A DNA stretch of 64,000 bases from positions 2,418,001 through 2,482,000 of the forward strand of contig NZ_CP014989.1 of the NCBI RefSeq assembly GCF_001685415.1, in the 5' to 3' direction. Origin of the DNA: Serinicoccus hydrothermalis (GTDB taxonomy: Bacteria > Actinomycetota > Actinomycetes > Actinomycetales > Dermatophilaceae). The notes beneath the pieces were generated by a model. The model did no database searches, was not told where the DNA came from, and was given only the letters and a program-made list of their open reading frames with translations. Position numbers and translations under genes: made by a program. Below, piece by piece: positions 21,275 to 29,440 of the stretch. Position 1 is the stretch's first letter. Each line of letters starts with the position of its first letter.

Positions 21275-21829
21275 ATGGCTGCAACCCCGGGGATCCAGGA
21301 CCTGACCGCCACCCTCGACCGGCACCGTGGCTTCCTGCTGCAGACGGCGGAGGGGCTCAGCGAGGAGCAGGCGCGGACGGCGAGCACGGTCAGCGCCCTC
21401 AGCATCGCCTCGATCCTCAAGCACGTGGCCGACACCGAGGAGCAGTGGATGCAGTTCGCGCTGCGCGGTGCCGACGCCTTCGACCAGGTCTACAACCAGG
21501 ACGTCGACTGGGATGCCGTCGACGCCGCGGCGAGCGAGGGCGACGGGGACTGGGGCGAGTGGGAGGACGACCGCTTCGTCCTCGGCGACGACGAGACCCT
21601 GCCGGTCCTGCGTCAACGGGTCCTCGACGTCGGGGCGGAGACGACGCGCATCCTCGGTGAGGCCGACCTGGACCTGACGCACCCGCTGCCCGAGGCGCCA
21701 TGGTTCGAGGAGGGCGCGGTGTGGTCGGTGCGCCGGGTGGCGATGCACATGATCGCCGAGATCTCGCAGCACGCCGGCCACGCCGACATCATCCGCGAGG
21801 CGGTGGACGGTCAGCGCACGATGGGTTGA
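21275..21829 (+). CDS. DinB-family protein (DUF664-like four-helix bundle)
   Basis: A 184-aa protein of the DinB/YfiT superfamily: an N-terminal LDRHRGFLLQTAEGLSEEQ helix, ILKHVADTEEQW with the first metal-ligand histidine, and a late HMIAEISQHAGHADIIRE carrying further histidines. Members use a metal to transfer thiols or have unknown stress roles. The ATG lies six bases after the TAAAAT -10 box, so it is probably leaderless. Divergent from and probably controlled by the MarR protein. The repeat at 21868 follows it. Confidence 0.8.
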   Translation: MAATPGIQDLTATLDRHRGFLLQTAEGLSEEQARTASTVSALSIASILKHVADTEEQWMQFALRGADAFDQVYNQDVDWDAVDAAASEGDGDWGEWEDDRFVLGDDETLPVLRQRVLDVGAETTRILGEADLDLTHPLPEAPWFEEGAVWSVRRVAMHMIAEISQHAGHADIIREAVDGQRTMG

Positions 21830-21867
21830 GCGTCCGGGTGGTTCGGCAGGGCTGGGCCCCTGACCTC

Positions 21868-21944
21868 GAGCCGGTTCGTCAACTGAACGCCGGTATGTCA
21901 GTCGCGAGCCTCCTCGAGGAGGCTCTGATCTGACATATCGGCTC
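21868..21944. repeat. Interspersed palindromic repeat, copy B
   Basis: Begins GAGCCGGTTCGTCAACTG. It contains a perfect 20-base palindrome at 21906-21925 (GAGCCTCCTCGAGGAGGCTC), framed by TATGTCAG (21894-21901) and CTGACATA (21930-21937). It lies between the DinB gene and the lactate dehydrogenase gene. Confidence 0.75.
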
Positions 21945-22055
21945 GGAGACGGGCGACGACCCCGTGCGATGGCCGGGCGGGAGGGCAGCCACTAAGGTCG
22001 AGGCCCAGGAGGCCGCGACGACGACCGGCCACCAGAGACCTGCGAAGGAGATGCC

Positions 22056-23306
22056 ATGGTGCAGCGTCAGGTGCCCAAGCCCAGCGAGATCTTCGAGCTG
22101 GTGAAGTTCCGCAAGCCCAGCCTCGACCTCACCGGGTCCCGCCTGGAGCAGGCCCAGACCGTCGAGGATCTGCGCCGGATCGCCAAGCGCCGCACCCCGT
22201 CCGCCGCCTTCGACTACACCGACGGGGCCGCCGACGGCGAGGTGTCGCTGGCCCGGGCGCGCCAGGCCTTCCAGAACGTCGAGTTCCACCCGGGCGTCCT
22301 CACCGACGTGACGAACGTCGACACCACCGTCGAGATCTTCGGCGGCCCCAGCGCCCAGCCGTTCGGCATCGCGCCGACAGGGTTCACCCGGCTGATGCAG
22401 ACCGAGGGGGAGTCGGCGGGCGCCGGCGCGGCCGGGGTGGCGGGCATACCCTTCACGCTGTCGACCCTCGGCACCACCTCGATCGAGGACGTCCGCGCGG
22501 CCAACCCGGACGGCCGCAACTGGTTCCAGCTGTATGTCATGCGCGACCGGTCGATCTCCTACGGCCTGGTCGAGCGGGCGGCGGAGGCCGGCTTCGACAC
22601 CCTCATGTTCACCGTGGACACCCCGGTCGCGGGTGCCCGGCTGCGGGACAAGCGCAACGGCTTCTCCATCCCGCCGCAGCTGACCGCGCGCACCGTGCTC
22701 GACGCCATCCCCCGGCCCTGGTGGTGGTGGGACTTCCTCACGACGCCCAAGCTGGAGTTCGCCTCCCTCTCCACGACCGGCGGGACGGTGGGGGAGCTGC
22801 TGAACAGCGCGATGGACCCCAGCATCGACTTCGACGACCTGCGCGAGATCCGGGAGATGTGGCCCGGCAAGCTCGCGGTCAAGGGGGTGCAGACCGTCGC
22901 CGACGCGGTGAAGCTGGCGGAGTTCGGGGTCGACGGGATCATCCTGTCCAACCACGGCGGTCGGCAGCTCGACCGCGCACCCGTGCCTTTCCACCTCCTG
23001 CCGGACGTGGCGCGGGAGGTCGGTGGCGACGTCGAGATCGTCGTCGACACCGGCATCATGAACGGCGCGGACGTCGTGGCCTCGCTGGCCCTGGGCGCCG
23101 ACTTCACGATGGTCGGCCGGGCCTACCTCTACGGGCTCATGGCCGGCGGTCGCCGCGGCGTGGACCGCATGATCGACATGCTCAGCGAGCAGGTCGCGCG
23201 GACGATGAGGCTGCTGCAGGTCGGCTCGGTCGCCGAGCTGAACCCGGACCACGTGACCCAGCTGCGCGAGCTGCTGCCGGTCGAGCGCCGGCGACCGCAG
23301 TCCTAG
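22056..23306 (+). CDS. lldD: FMN-dependent alpha-hydroxy-acid dehydrogenase (L-lactate dehydrogenase type)
   Basis: TIM-barrel flavoprotein (416 aa) oxidising L-lactate or a related 2-hydroxy acid to the 2-keto acid, with electrons going to the quinone pool or another acceptor. Motifs: [11 protein letters not shown] near the N-terminus, [23 protein letters not shown], and [14 protein letters not shown] with the catalytic histidine and arginine. The C-terminal [19 protein letters not shown] and [13 protein letters not shown] are FMN-phosphate binding. The ATG at 22056 follows GAAGGAGATG. The gene symbol is by family; glycolate, mandelate or mycofactocin-linked dehydrogenases are alternatives. 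Confidence 0.83.
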   Translation: MVQRQVPKPSEIFELVKFRKPSLDLTGSRLEQAQTVEDLRRIAKRRTPSAAFDYTDGAADGEVSLARARQAFQNVEFHPGVLTDVTNVDTTVEIFGGPSAQPFGIAPTGFTRLMQTEGESAGAGAAGVAGIPFTLSTLGTTSIEDVRAANPDGRNWFQLYVMRDRSISYGLVERAAEAGFDTLMFTVDTPVAGARLRDKRNGFSIPPQLTARTVLDAIPRPWWWWDFLTTPKLEFASLSTTGGTVGELLNSAMDPSIDFDDLREIREMWPGKLAVKGVQTVADAVKLAEFGVDGIILSNHGGRQLDRAPVPFHLLPDVAREVGGDVEIVVDTGIMNGADVVASLALGADFTMVGRAYLYGLMAGGRRGVDRMIDMLSEQVARTMRLLQVGSVAELNPDHVTQLRELLPVERRRPQS

Positions 23307-23319
23307 CCCCGGCTCACCC

Positions 23320-23981
23320 GTGACCCCGGCAGACTCCGCCACGGGTGTCGCAGCGTTGGGCGTCGAGGACAAGCGCTCCCGGGTGGACGAGCCCCACGTC
23401 GGTGCGCTCAACGACCTCGCGCGCTCGCTGCGGGTGAGGGACGGCGGGGTAGAGCGCTTCGTCCCGTGGTTCGACCCGGACAGCGGGGGCGTGGCCGCGC
23501 AGGACCTCGTGCTCATGGAGACCCCCGGTCCGCGCACGGTCGCGGTCGGCGACCTGGGGTTCAGCTCGGAGGACAACGCCGACCCCACCGCGGCGGCCCT
23601 GCGCGAGGCGAGAGCGGGCGCGGGTCTCGCGCGGACGGCATACCTGCGGTGCAACGTCGTGCCGTGGCCCCTGGTCGACATCGCCGGTCACCGTCGCCCG
23701 CCGCTGGTCGCGGATCTGGACGACGCGCGCCCCGCGCTCCAAGAGCTCCTGAGCCTGCTGCCGGACCTCGAGCTGGTGGTGGCGGTCGGCGCCCCGCGCT
23801 CACGGGGATCATGCGGCTGCTCACCTCAGGATCGACGGGTATGCCCGGCCTCCCCCGGGTCCTCGGGGTGCCGCACCCGTCCCCGCGCAACGCGGGGCGG
23901 CGCGAGGAGGCGCGGGCGCGGTTGACCGCGGCCCTGGCGCTCGGCGCGCACCTCTCTCAGGCAGGCGCCTGGAGGAGCTGA
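23320..23981 (+). pseudogene. Uracil-DNA-glycosylase-like gene, frameshifted
   Basis: Two reading frames together give one recognisable protein. The first frame (GTG at 23320) has VERFVPWFDPDSGGV, VLMETPGP and RCNVVPW, matching actinobacterial UDG-superfamily proteins, and continues to LELVVAVGAP. The second frame supplies ALTGIMRLLTSGS and the family's C-terminal VPHPSPRN motif and closing helix to 23981. Adding one C in the C-run at 23792-23795 would fuse them exactly (VGAPALTGIM), giving about 220 aa. It is either a recent frameshift or a sequencing error in a homopolymer. The 3' end overlaps the convergent transporter gene by 25 bases. Confidence 0.72.
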
Positions 23982-25132
23982 CCGCGGTAGGCCCCACGGG
24001 CCGTGCGCACGGCCACGACGGCCCAGGCCGCCAGCAGGCCGACGTAGAAGACGACCGCGGCCCCGGCGAACAGGTGCGCCCCCGTCGCCTCCGCGAGGCC
24101 GGAGGTGCCGGTGACGACCGTGCCGACGGGGAAGGTGAATGACCACCACGTCAGAGCGAAGGGCATACCGGAGCGGACGGTGCGGACGGTGATGGCGACG
24201 GCCAGGACGGCCCAGAGCATCGCGAAGCCCCACATGGGCGCGCCGTAGATCAGCCCGGCGGCCTCGAAGGCACTGCCGTAGGGGCCGGGCAGCACGTCGG
24301 CCGCTGTGGCGCCGAGGGTGTGGCCTGCGGTGATGGACTGACCCAGGGGGCCGAGCACGATCCAGAGGGTTGGGATCGTCGCCGAGGCACCGGCGCCGTG
24401 CCGCGCCAGCCGTCCCCAGATGAGCGTGATGACGACGAGGCTGGCGACCAGCGTCAGGCCGAACATGGCGGTGCACAGCAGCTGCATCGTCAGCTGCCAC
24501 TGGCCCGCGGGCAGGTGGGGGATGAGGAGCGGGCCGGTGGCGGCGCTGACCATCGGGGGGACGATCGGCATGAGCCAGCCGCCGAAGGCCGAGTCGGGCT
24601 CGACCTCGTGGCTCATGAACGTCCGGTAGGGCACGGCGACCGCGGTCCACAGGCCGAGGGCCGTGCCGACGGTCCACAGCGTGGCGTTCATCGCGACGGC
24701 GGCCGTCGTGCCGATGAGCGGCTGGCCGACGAGCATCGCCCCTGCGCCGACGGTCATGAAGGCCATGGCGGGGGCGCCGTAGAAGTGCGACATCACGGGG
24801 TCCCCGAGGTGGGACCGCGCCGTCCGCGGGTGCAGCCGCCAGTGCATCGCCGTGGCGAGCAGCACGACGACCAGCAGCACGACGTCGAGCACCCAGACCG
24901 CGCGGGCGAAGGCACCGAGCCCGGGGACCGTCACGGGCAGGGTGGCCGCGGCGTTGGCGACGATGCCCGTGCCCATGACGGAGGCGAACCAGTTCGGCCC
25001 GATGAAGCCGAGCGCCGGCTGCCCCTCGAGCGCCGAGAGGAAGCTCGTCCGCCTGCGCCCGCCGTGCGCGGACGGCGCAGTGGCGGTGGAGATCGAGCGG
25101 TCCTCACGGTGCAGTGCCACAGATCCGGTCAT
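23957..25132 (-). CDS. TDT-family (TehA/SLAC1-like) membrane transporter
   Basis: A 391-aa protein with about ten transmembrane helices, opening GPNWFASVMGTGIVANAAATLP, the hallmark of the tellurite-resistance/dicarboxylate and sulfite-efflux family. Later segments DSAFGGWLMPIVPPMVSAATG and FALTWWSFTFPVGTVVTGTSGL are also typical. It probably exports or conducts small anions. ATG 25132 lies six bases after a GATGCT -10 box on this strand. The divergent LysR regulator probably controls it. Confidence 0.8.
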   Translation of the reverse strand: MTGSVALHREDRSISTATAPSAHGGRRRTSFLSALEGQPALGFIGPNWFASVMGTGIVANAAATLPVTVPGLGAFARAVWVLDVVLLVVVLLATAMHWRLHPRTARSHLGDPVMSHFYGAPAMAFMTVGAGAMLVGQPLIGTTAAVAMNATLWTVGTALGLWTAVAVPYRTFMSHEVEPDSAFGGWLMPIVPPMVSAATGPLLIPHLPAGQWQLTMQLLCTAMFGLTLVASLVVITLIWGRLARHGAGASATIPTLWIVLGPLGQSITAGHTLGATAADVLPGPYGSAFEAAGLIYGAPMWGFAMLWAVLAVAITVRTVRSGMPFALTWWSFTFPVGTVVTGTSGLAEATGAHLFAGAAVVFYVGLLAAWAVVAVRTARGAYRGQLLQAPA

Positions 25133-25175
25133 GGCTCCAGCATCCGGCGGGACGCTGCGGCCCGGTAGACGTCTC

Positions 25176-25192
25176 TGTCCTGTGCAGGGACA
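25176..25192. promoter_or_regulatory. Candidate LysR-regulator site
   Basis: TGTCC (25176-25180) and GGACA (25188-25192) form an inverted repeat with a 7-base gap in the 94-base space between the transporter gene and the divergent LysR gene, a typical place and shape for a LysR box. Confidence 0.4.
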
Positions 25193-25226
25193 AGCCTGGC
25201 CTGTGGGTGAGGCGTAGGGTGACCGC

Positions 25227-26171
25227 ATGGACTCCCCTCACGTCCCCGACCTCGCCGGGCTGCGGCTGGTCGTCGCGATCGGTCGCACCGGGAGCATCGG
25301 TGCGGCCTCGCGGGCGACCGGGGTGTCCCAGCAGGCGGCCTCGGAGCGGCTGCGCGGCATCGAGGCGCAGACCGGGCTCACCCTCGTGCAGCGTGGCCCG
25401 CGGGGCTCGGACCTCACGCCGTCGGGGGTGGTCTTCACCGAGTGGGCAGCGCGCCTCATCGAGCTCACCGACGAGGTTGAGGCCGCCATCCGCGGCCTGC
25501 GGGAGGAACGCTCTCTCGGCCTGAGCGTCTGGGCGAGCATGACGATCGCCGACGCCCTCATGCCCGGGTGGCTCGTCCGGCTGCGTCGGCGGCAGGAGCA
25601 TGAAGGGGCGCAGGTCACCGCGGTCAGCCTCACCGCGTCCAACAGCAGCCAGGTCCTCGAGGCCGTCCGCGACGGCACGGCCCACCTCGGGTTCGTCGAG
25701 GGCGTCGGCGCGCCAGGCAACGTCCGCTCCACCGTGGTCGCCCACGACGAGCTGCTGCTGGTCGTGGCTCCGGACGACCCCCTGGCCCGTCGCCGGCGGC
25801 CGCTCGAGGCGGCCGAGGTCGCCGAGCTCCCGCTGACCGGCCGCGAGGTGGGCTCGGGGACGCGCGACGTGGTCGAGCAGGCACTCGCCCGGGAGGGCCT
25901 GCAGCTGCACGAGTCGGTCATCGAGCTGACCACGACGACCGCGGTGAGGGAGTCCGTGCTGGCGGGAGGGGCGCCCGCCCTCCTCAGCAGGCGGGTCGTG
26001 GAGCGCGACCTGGAGGCCGGGCGCCTCGTCGCCGTCGGGACGACCCTCGACCTGGGCCGCGAGTTCCGCGCCATCTGGGTGGGCAGCCCCACCCCGCCCG
26101 CGGGGCCCGCGCGGGACCTCATCGCCATCGCCCGGGGGCGGCATCGCGCAGCCACGGCTCCCCGGCGGTGA
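25227..26171 (+). CDS. LysR-family transcriptional regulator
   Basis: A 314-aa regulator. The N-terminal winged helix (LRLVVAIGRTGSIGAASRATGVSQ, then QAASERLRGIEAQTGLTLVQR) is followed by a linker helix and a periplasmic-binding-like effector domain from about residue 95. The ATG is six bases after TAGGGT (25215-25220), so the message is probably leaderless. It is divergent from the TDT transporter and its effector may be that transporter's substrate. Confidence 0.87.
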   Translation: MDSPHVPDLAGLRLVVAIGRTGSIGAASRATGVSQQAASERLRGIEAQTGLTLVQRGPRGSDLTPSGVVFTEWAARLIELTDEVEAAIRGLREERSLGLSVWASMTIADALMPGWLVRLRRRQEHEGAQVTAVSLTASNSSQVLEAVRDGTAHLGFVEGVGAPGNVRSTVVAHDELLLVVAPDDPLARRRRPLEAAEVAELPLTGREVGSGTRDVVEQALAREGLQLHESVIELTTTTAVRESVLAGGAPALLSRRVVERDLEAGRLVAVGTTLDLGREFRAIWVGSPTPPAGPARDLIAIARGRHRAATAPRR

Positions 26172-26197
26172 GGCTCGCCCCCTGCCAGGATGCTGGT

Positions 26198-27328
26198 ATG
26201 CCCTCGCTGGAGACCGAGCGTGTCGTGATCGTCCTGCGGGAGCGCCCGTCGGCGGCGGTGGCCATGGCCCTGCACCGCCTGCTCGGACTGGGGGTGTCCG
26301 AGGCCGTGCGCCGCGCCGGGGCGGGTGAGCCCTTGCTCGACCGCGGCCTGCAGCTCGACGACCGTGTGCCCTTCGAGCGGCTCGTCGAGGAGGTGCTGCG
26401 CACGATCGCGCCCTGCGCGCACGACCTGCACGTCGTGCCGCCGGACGAGCCTCCCGGCGACGCCAACCGGGTCGACGCGGAGACCCTGCGCAGGACCCTC
26501 CGACCGCAGCCGCCGGAGCGCCCGACCCTGCCGCCTCGACCAGATGCCCACCTCGCGGAACTCATCGCCCGGGGCACCCGCGCGGCCCTGGCCGAGCTGC
26601 CGGAGGCGGTGGCGCGCGACCTGTGCCTGGTCGCCCTCGTCACCACCGGCGAGGCGCTGCGGCCCTACCTCGGCGTCACGATCCACGGCCCCGGCCGGTG
26701 GGACCTCGCCGACGGCGAGCAGGCGATCGTGGGGGACGAGCACCTCGCGGCGGTGGGGCATACCTGGGACGCGCGCGGCGACCTCCGCGACCTCGACGAC
26801 GCGGAGGCCGAGGCCGAGCTCGCCGTGCGCCTGGCCACGCTCGAGGAGGCCCTGCGCCTCCTCGACATCGACGGGGTCTTCGGCGTCGGCGACGCGCGCC
26901 GGCGCATGCTCCTCCTCGTCACGACGATGCCGCCGGACGGGGCCGCGGCCGGCCACGCGCGCCGCCTCAACCCCGAGGGTCCGCTGCTCCGGGAGTGGCT
27001 CGAGGAGGCCTCGGAGGCGCCCCTGCTCGATCCCGAAGGCATCGCGCTGCCGGACGGGACGACCATCTACGCCCCGGAGGAGGTCGACGAGCGCAACGAG
27101 ACCTACGAGGTCGCCGGGTATGCCCCCGGCTGGGTGCTCATCGGCGACGACAGCGGCGGCGGGGGCTACCTCGTCCGGCGGCCGGGCCCGACCTTCGACC
27201 CGGCGACCGCCCGGGCCGGGGCCGAGGTCTACCGCATGGACCTCGGCGCGCTGACCGAGGACGTCGCCGGGCAGGGCGAGTTCGTCACCGACGACCTCGT
27301 CGGGTGGCTCGCGGAACGCCAGGGGTGA
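26198..27328 (+). CDS. SUKH (SMI1/KNR4)-like / DUF4303-like multidomain protein
   Basis: 376 aa in three parts. Residues 1-60 (VVIVLRERPSAAVAMALHRL, LGLGVSEAVRRAGAGEPLLD) resemble a ribosomal L7/L12 C-terminal-like fold. Residues about 115-235 (LAELIARGTRAALAELPE, LCLVALVTTGEALRPYLGVT) resemble DUF4303. The C-terminal part (GIALPDGTTIYAPEEVDERN, then GYAPGWVLIGDDSGGGGYLV) resembles SMI1/KNR4 domains, many of which are immunity proteins against contact-dependent or polymorphic toxins. The domain calls are from memory of the patterns. The ATG lies in a GTATGC motif, six bases after CAGGAT. No toxin gene is adjacent. Confidence 0.55.
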   Translation: MPSLETERVVIVLRERPSAAVAMALHRLLGLGVSEAVRRAGAGEPLLDRGLQLDDRVPFERLVEEVLRTIAPCAHDLHVVPPDEPPGDANRVDAETLRRTLRPQPPERPTLPPRPDAHLAELIARGTRAALAELPEAVARDLCLVALVTTGEALRPYLGVTIHGPGRWDLADGEQAIVGDEHLAAVGHTWDARGDLRDLDDAEAEAELAVRLATLEEALRLLDIDGVFGVGDARRRMLLLVTTMPPDGAAAGHARRLNPEGPLLREWLEEASEAPLLDPEGIALPDGTTIYAPEEVDERNETYEVAGYAPGWVLIGDDSGGGGYLVRRPGPTFDPATARAGAEVYRMDLGALTEDVAGQGEFVTDDLVGWLAERQG

Positions 27329-27393
27329 GGGCGCGGGCATACCCGTCGGCCCGTGGCGAGGCGCGTCCCCTGTCGCGCGGGCGCCACGCGCCG

Positions 27394-27399
27394 TAGGCT
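27394..27399 (+). promoter_or_regulatory. -10 box (TAGGCT) for the formate dehydrogenase operon
   Basis: TAGGCT lies 29 bases before the first GTG, and a GGGAGG ribosome site intervenes, so this operon is leadered, unlike many neighbours. The -35 is not clear. Confidence 0.4.
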
Positions 27400-27428
27400 A
27401 GGGCGCACCCAACGACGGGAGGCGCGAG

Positions 27429-27911
27429 GTGGCACGTGCTGGTCGGCAGCAGACCGAGGAGCTGACGCCGAGGTCCGCGCGGGCGGAGATCACCCGGGAG
27501 ATCGCGGGTCGGCACGCGGGGGAGCGCGGCCCGCTCCTGCCGATCCTGCACGCGGTGCAGCGCGAGCACGGCTACGTCGCCGACGAGGACGTCGCCGAGG
27601 TCGCGGACGTGCTCAACCTCTCGGTGGCCGAGGTCCACGGCACGGTCAGCTTCTACCACGACTTCCGGCGCACGCCGGCTCCCGAGCACACCGTCGAGGT
27701 CTGCCGCGCCGAGGCCTGCCAGGCGGTCGGCGCCGCCGAGCTGTATGCCGCGGCGCAGGACCGGTTCGCCGGTCGGCACGACGTCGAGGTGCGGGAGATC
27801 TTCTGCTTCGGCAACTGCGCCCTCGGCCCCAGCGCGAGCGTCGACGGGCGCCTCCGTGGCCGGGTCACCGCCGAGGACCTGGCCGCGGCGGAGAGGGGGT
27901 GGACCCCGTGA
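27429..27911 (+). CDS. fdsG: NAD-dependent formate dehydrogenase, gamma subunit (NuoE-like)
   Basis: [2Fe-2S] thioredoxin-like subunit (160 aa) of a soluble molybdenum formate dehydrogenase. It has an N-terminal helical region (LLPILHAVQREHGYVADEDV, LNLSVAEVHGTVSFYHDF) and the four ligand cysteines in EVCRAEACQAVG and IFCFGNCALGP. It passes electrons between the flavin subunit and the FeS chain. GTG start at 27429 behind GGGAGG. First gene of fdsGBA-D; its stop overlaps the next start (GTGA). Confidence 0.88.
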   Translation: MARAGRQQTEELTPRSARAEITREIAGRHAGERGPLLPILHAVQREHGYVADEDVAEVADVLNLSVAEVHGTVSFYHDFRRTPAPEHTVEVCRAEACQAVGAAELYAAAQDRFAGRHDVEVREIFCFGNCALGPSASVDGRLRGRVTAEDLAAAERGWTP

Positions 27912-29440
27912 CGACCGTCTGGGTGCCCCAGGACGCCTCGGCCCGCGCCGTCGGCGCCGACGAGGTCGCCGCGGCCCTCGCACAGGTCGAGGGGGTCACC
28001 GTCCGGCGCAACGGCACCCGCGGCATGCTCTGGCGCGAGCCGCTCGTCGAGGTCGAGACCGACCGCGGGCGGGTGGGCTACGCCGAGGTCACGGCGGACG
28101 GCATACCGGACCTCGTCCGGGCGGGGATGCTCACGGGAGCCGATCACGAGACCTGCATCGGGGTCGTCGACGACGACCGGTGGCTCGCCGCGCAGGACCG
28201 GGTGAGCCTGGCGCGCATCGGGCTGGCCGAGCCGACCGACATCACCGCCTACGAGGCCCAGGGCGGCTGGGCCGGGCTGCGCCGCGCCCTGGAGCTCGAC
28301 CCGGCCGACGTGGTCGAGGAGGTCCTCACCTCCGGGCTGCGTGGTCGTGGAGGCGCCGGCTTCCCCACGGGCATCAAGTGGCGCACCGTCCTCGAGGCAG
28401 AGGCCGACCAGAAGTTCGTCGCCTGCAACCTCGACGAGGGTGACTCCGGCACCTTCGCCGACCGGATCCTCGCCGAGGCCGACCCCTTCACGCTCGTCGA
28501 GGGGATGACCATCGCGGCGGTCACCGTCGGCGCGACCGAGGGTTTCGTCTACTGCCGCAGCGAGTATCCCGACGCGATCGCCCGGCTCCGCGACGCCATC
28601 GCCGTCGCCGGCGAGCACGGCTACCTGGGCGAGGACGTCGCCGGCAGCGGCCGGGCCTTCCGCCTCCAGGTGCGCGTCGGCGCCGGTGCCTACATCTGCG
28701 GCGAGGAGACCTCCATGCTGGAGTCCCTCGAGGGGCGCCGCGGCGAGGTGCGGGCCAAGCCGCCGATCCCCGCCCTGCACGGCCTGTGGGGGAGCCCGAC
28801 GGTCGTCAACAACCTGCTCTCCTTCGCCGCGATCCCCATGATCCTCGCCGACGGCGGCCAGGCGTATGCCGACCGCGGCGTCGGGCGCTCGCGCGGCACC
28901 CAGATCTTCCAGCTCGCCGGCAACATCGCCCGCGGCGGCGTCTACGAGGCGCCGCTCGGCATCACCCTGCGCGAGCTCGTCCAGGACATCGGCGGCGGCA
29001 CCCGCACCGGCCGCCCGGTCCGCGCGGTGCAGGTCGGCGGACCGCTGGGGGCCTACCTCCCGGCCGAGCGGCTCGACGTGCCCATGGGCTACGAGGAGCT
29101 CGCGGATGCCGGTGGCATGCTCGGCCACGGCGGCATCGTCGTCTTCGACGACACCGTCGACATGTCGCGGATGGCGCGCTTCGCCATGGAGTTCTGCTCG
29201 GTCGAGTCATGCGGCAAGTGCACCCCGTGCCGGATCGGGTCCACCCGCGGCGTCGAGACCATCGACCGGCTGCGCGGCGCCACCGACCCGGGGGAGCGCA
29301 CCCAGCTCCGGCTGCTGCTGGACGACCTCTGCGAGACGATGACCACCGGCTCGCTCTGCGCCATGGGCGGGCTCACCCCGGTGCCGGTGCGCAGCGCGCT
29401 CACCCATTTCCCGGAGGACTTCGAACGGAGTCGATCATGA
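27908..29440 (+). CDS. fdsB: NAD-dependent formate dehydrogenase, beta subunit (NuoF-like)
   Basis: NADH/FMN-binding subunit (510 aa). An N-terminal thioredoxin-like extension (about residues 1-110) precedes the NuoF core with GLRGRGGAGFPTG (NADH/FMN), CNLDEGDSGTFADR, and GAYICGEETSMLESLEG. A C-terminal ESCGKCTPCRIGS plus a distal cysteine bind the [4Fe-4S] cluster. It reduces NAD+ with electrons from formate. Translationally coupled on both sides by 4-base overlaps. Confidence 0.92.
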   Translation: MTTVWVPQDASARAVGADEVAAALAQVEGVTVRRNGTRGMLWREPLVEVETDRGRVGYAEVTADGIPDLVRAGMLTGADHETCIGVVDDDRWLAAQDRVSLARIGLAEPTDITAYEAQGGWAGLRRALELDPADVVEEVLTSGLRGRGGAGFPTGIKWRTVLEAEADQKFVACNLDEGDSGTFADRILAEADPFTLVEGMTIAAVTVGATEGFVYCRSEYPDAIARLRDAIAVAGEHGYLGEDVAGSGRAFRLQVRVGAGAYICGEETSMLESLEGRRGEVRAKPPIPALHGLWGSPTVVNNLLSFAAIPMILADGGQAYADRGVGRSRGTQIFQLAGNIARGGVYEAPLGITLRELVQDIGGGTRTGRPVRAVQVGGPLGAYLPAERLDVPMGYEELADAGGMLGHGGIVVFDDTVDMSRMARFAMEFCSVESCGKCTPCRIGSTRGVETIDRLRGATDPGERTQLRLLLDDLCETMTTGSLCAMGGLTPVPVRSALTHFPEDFERSRS

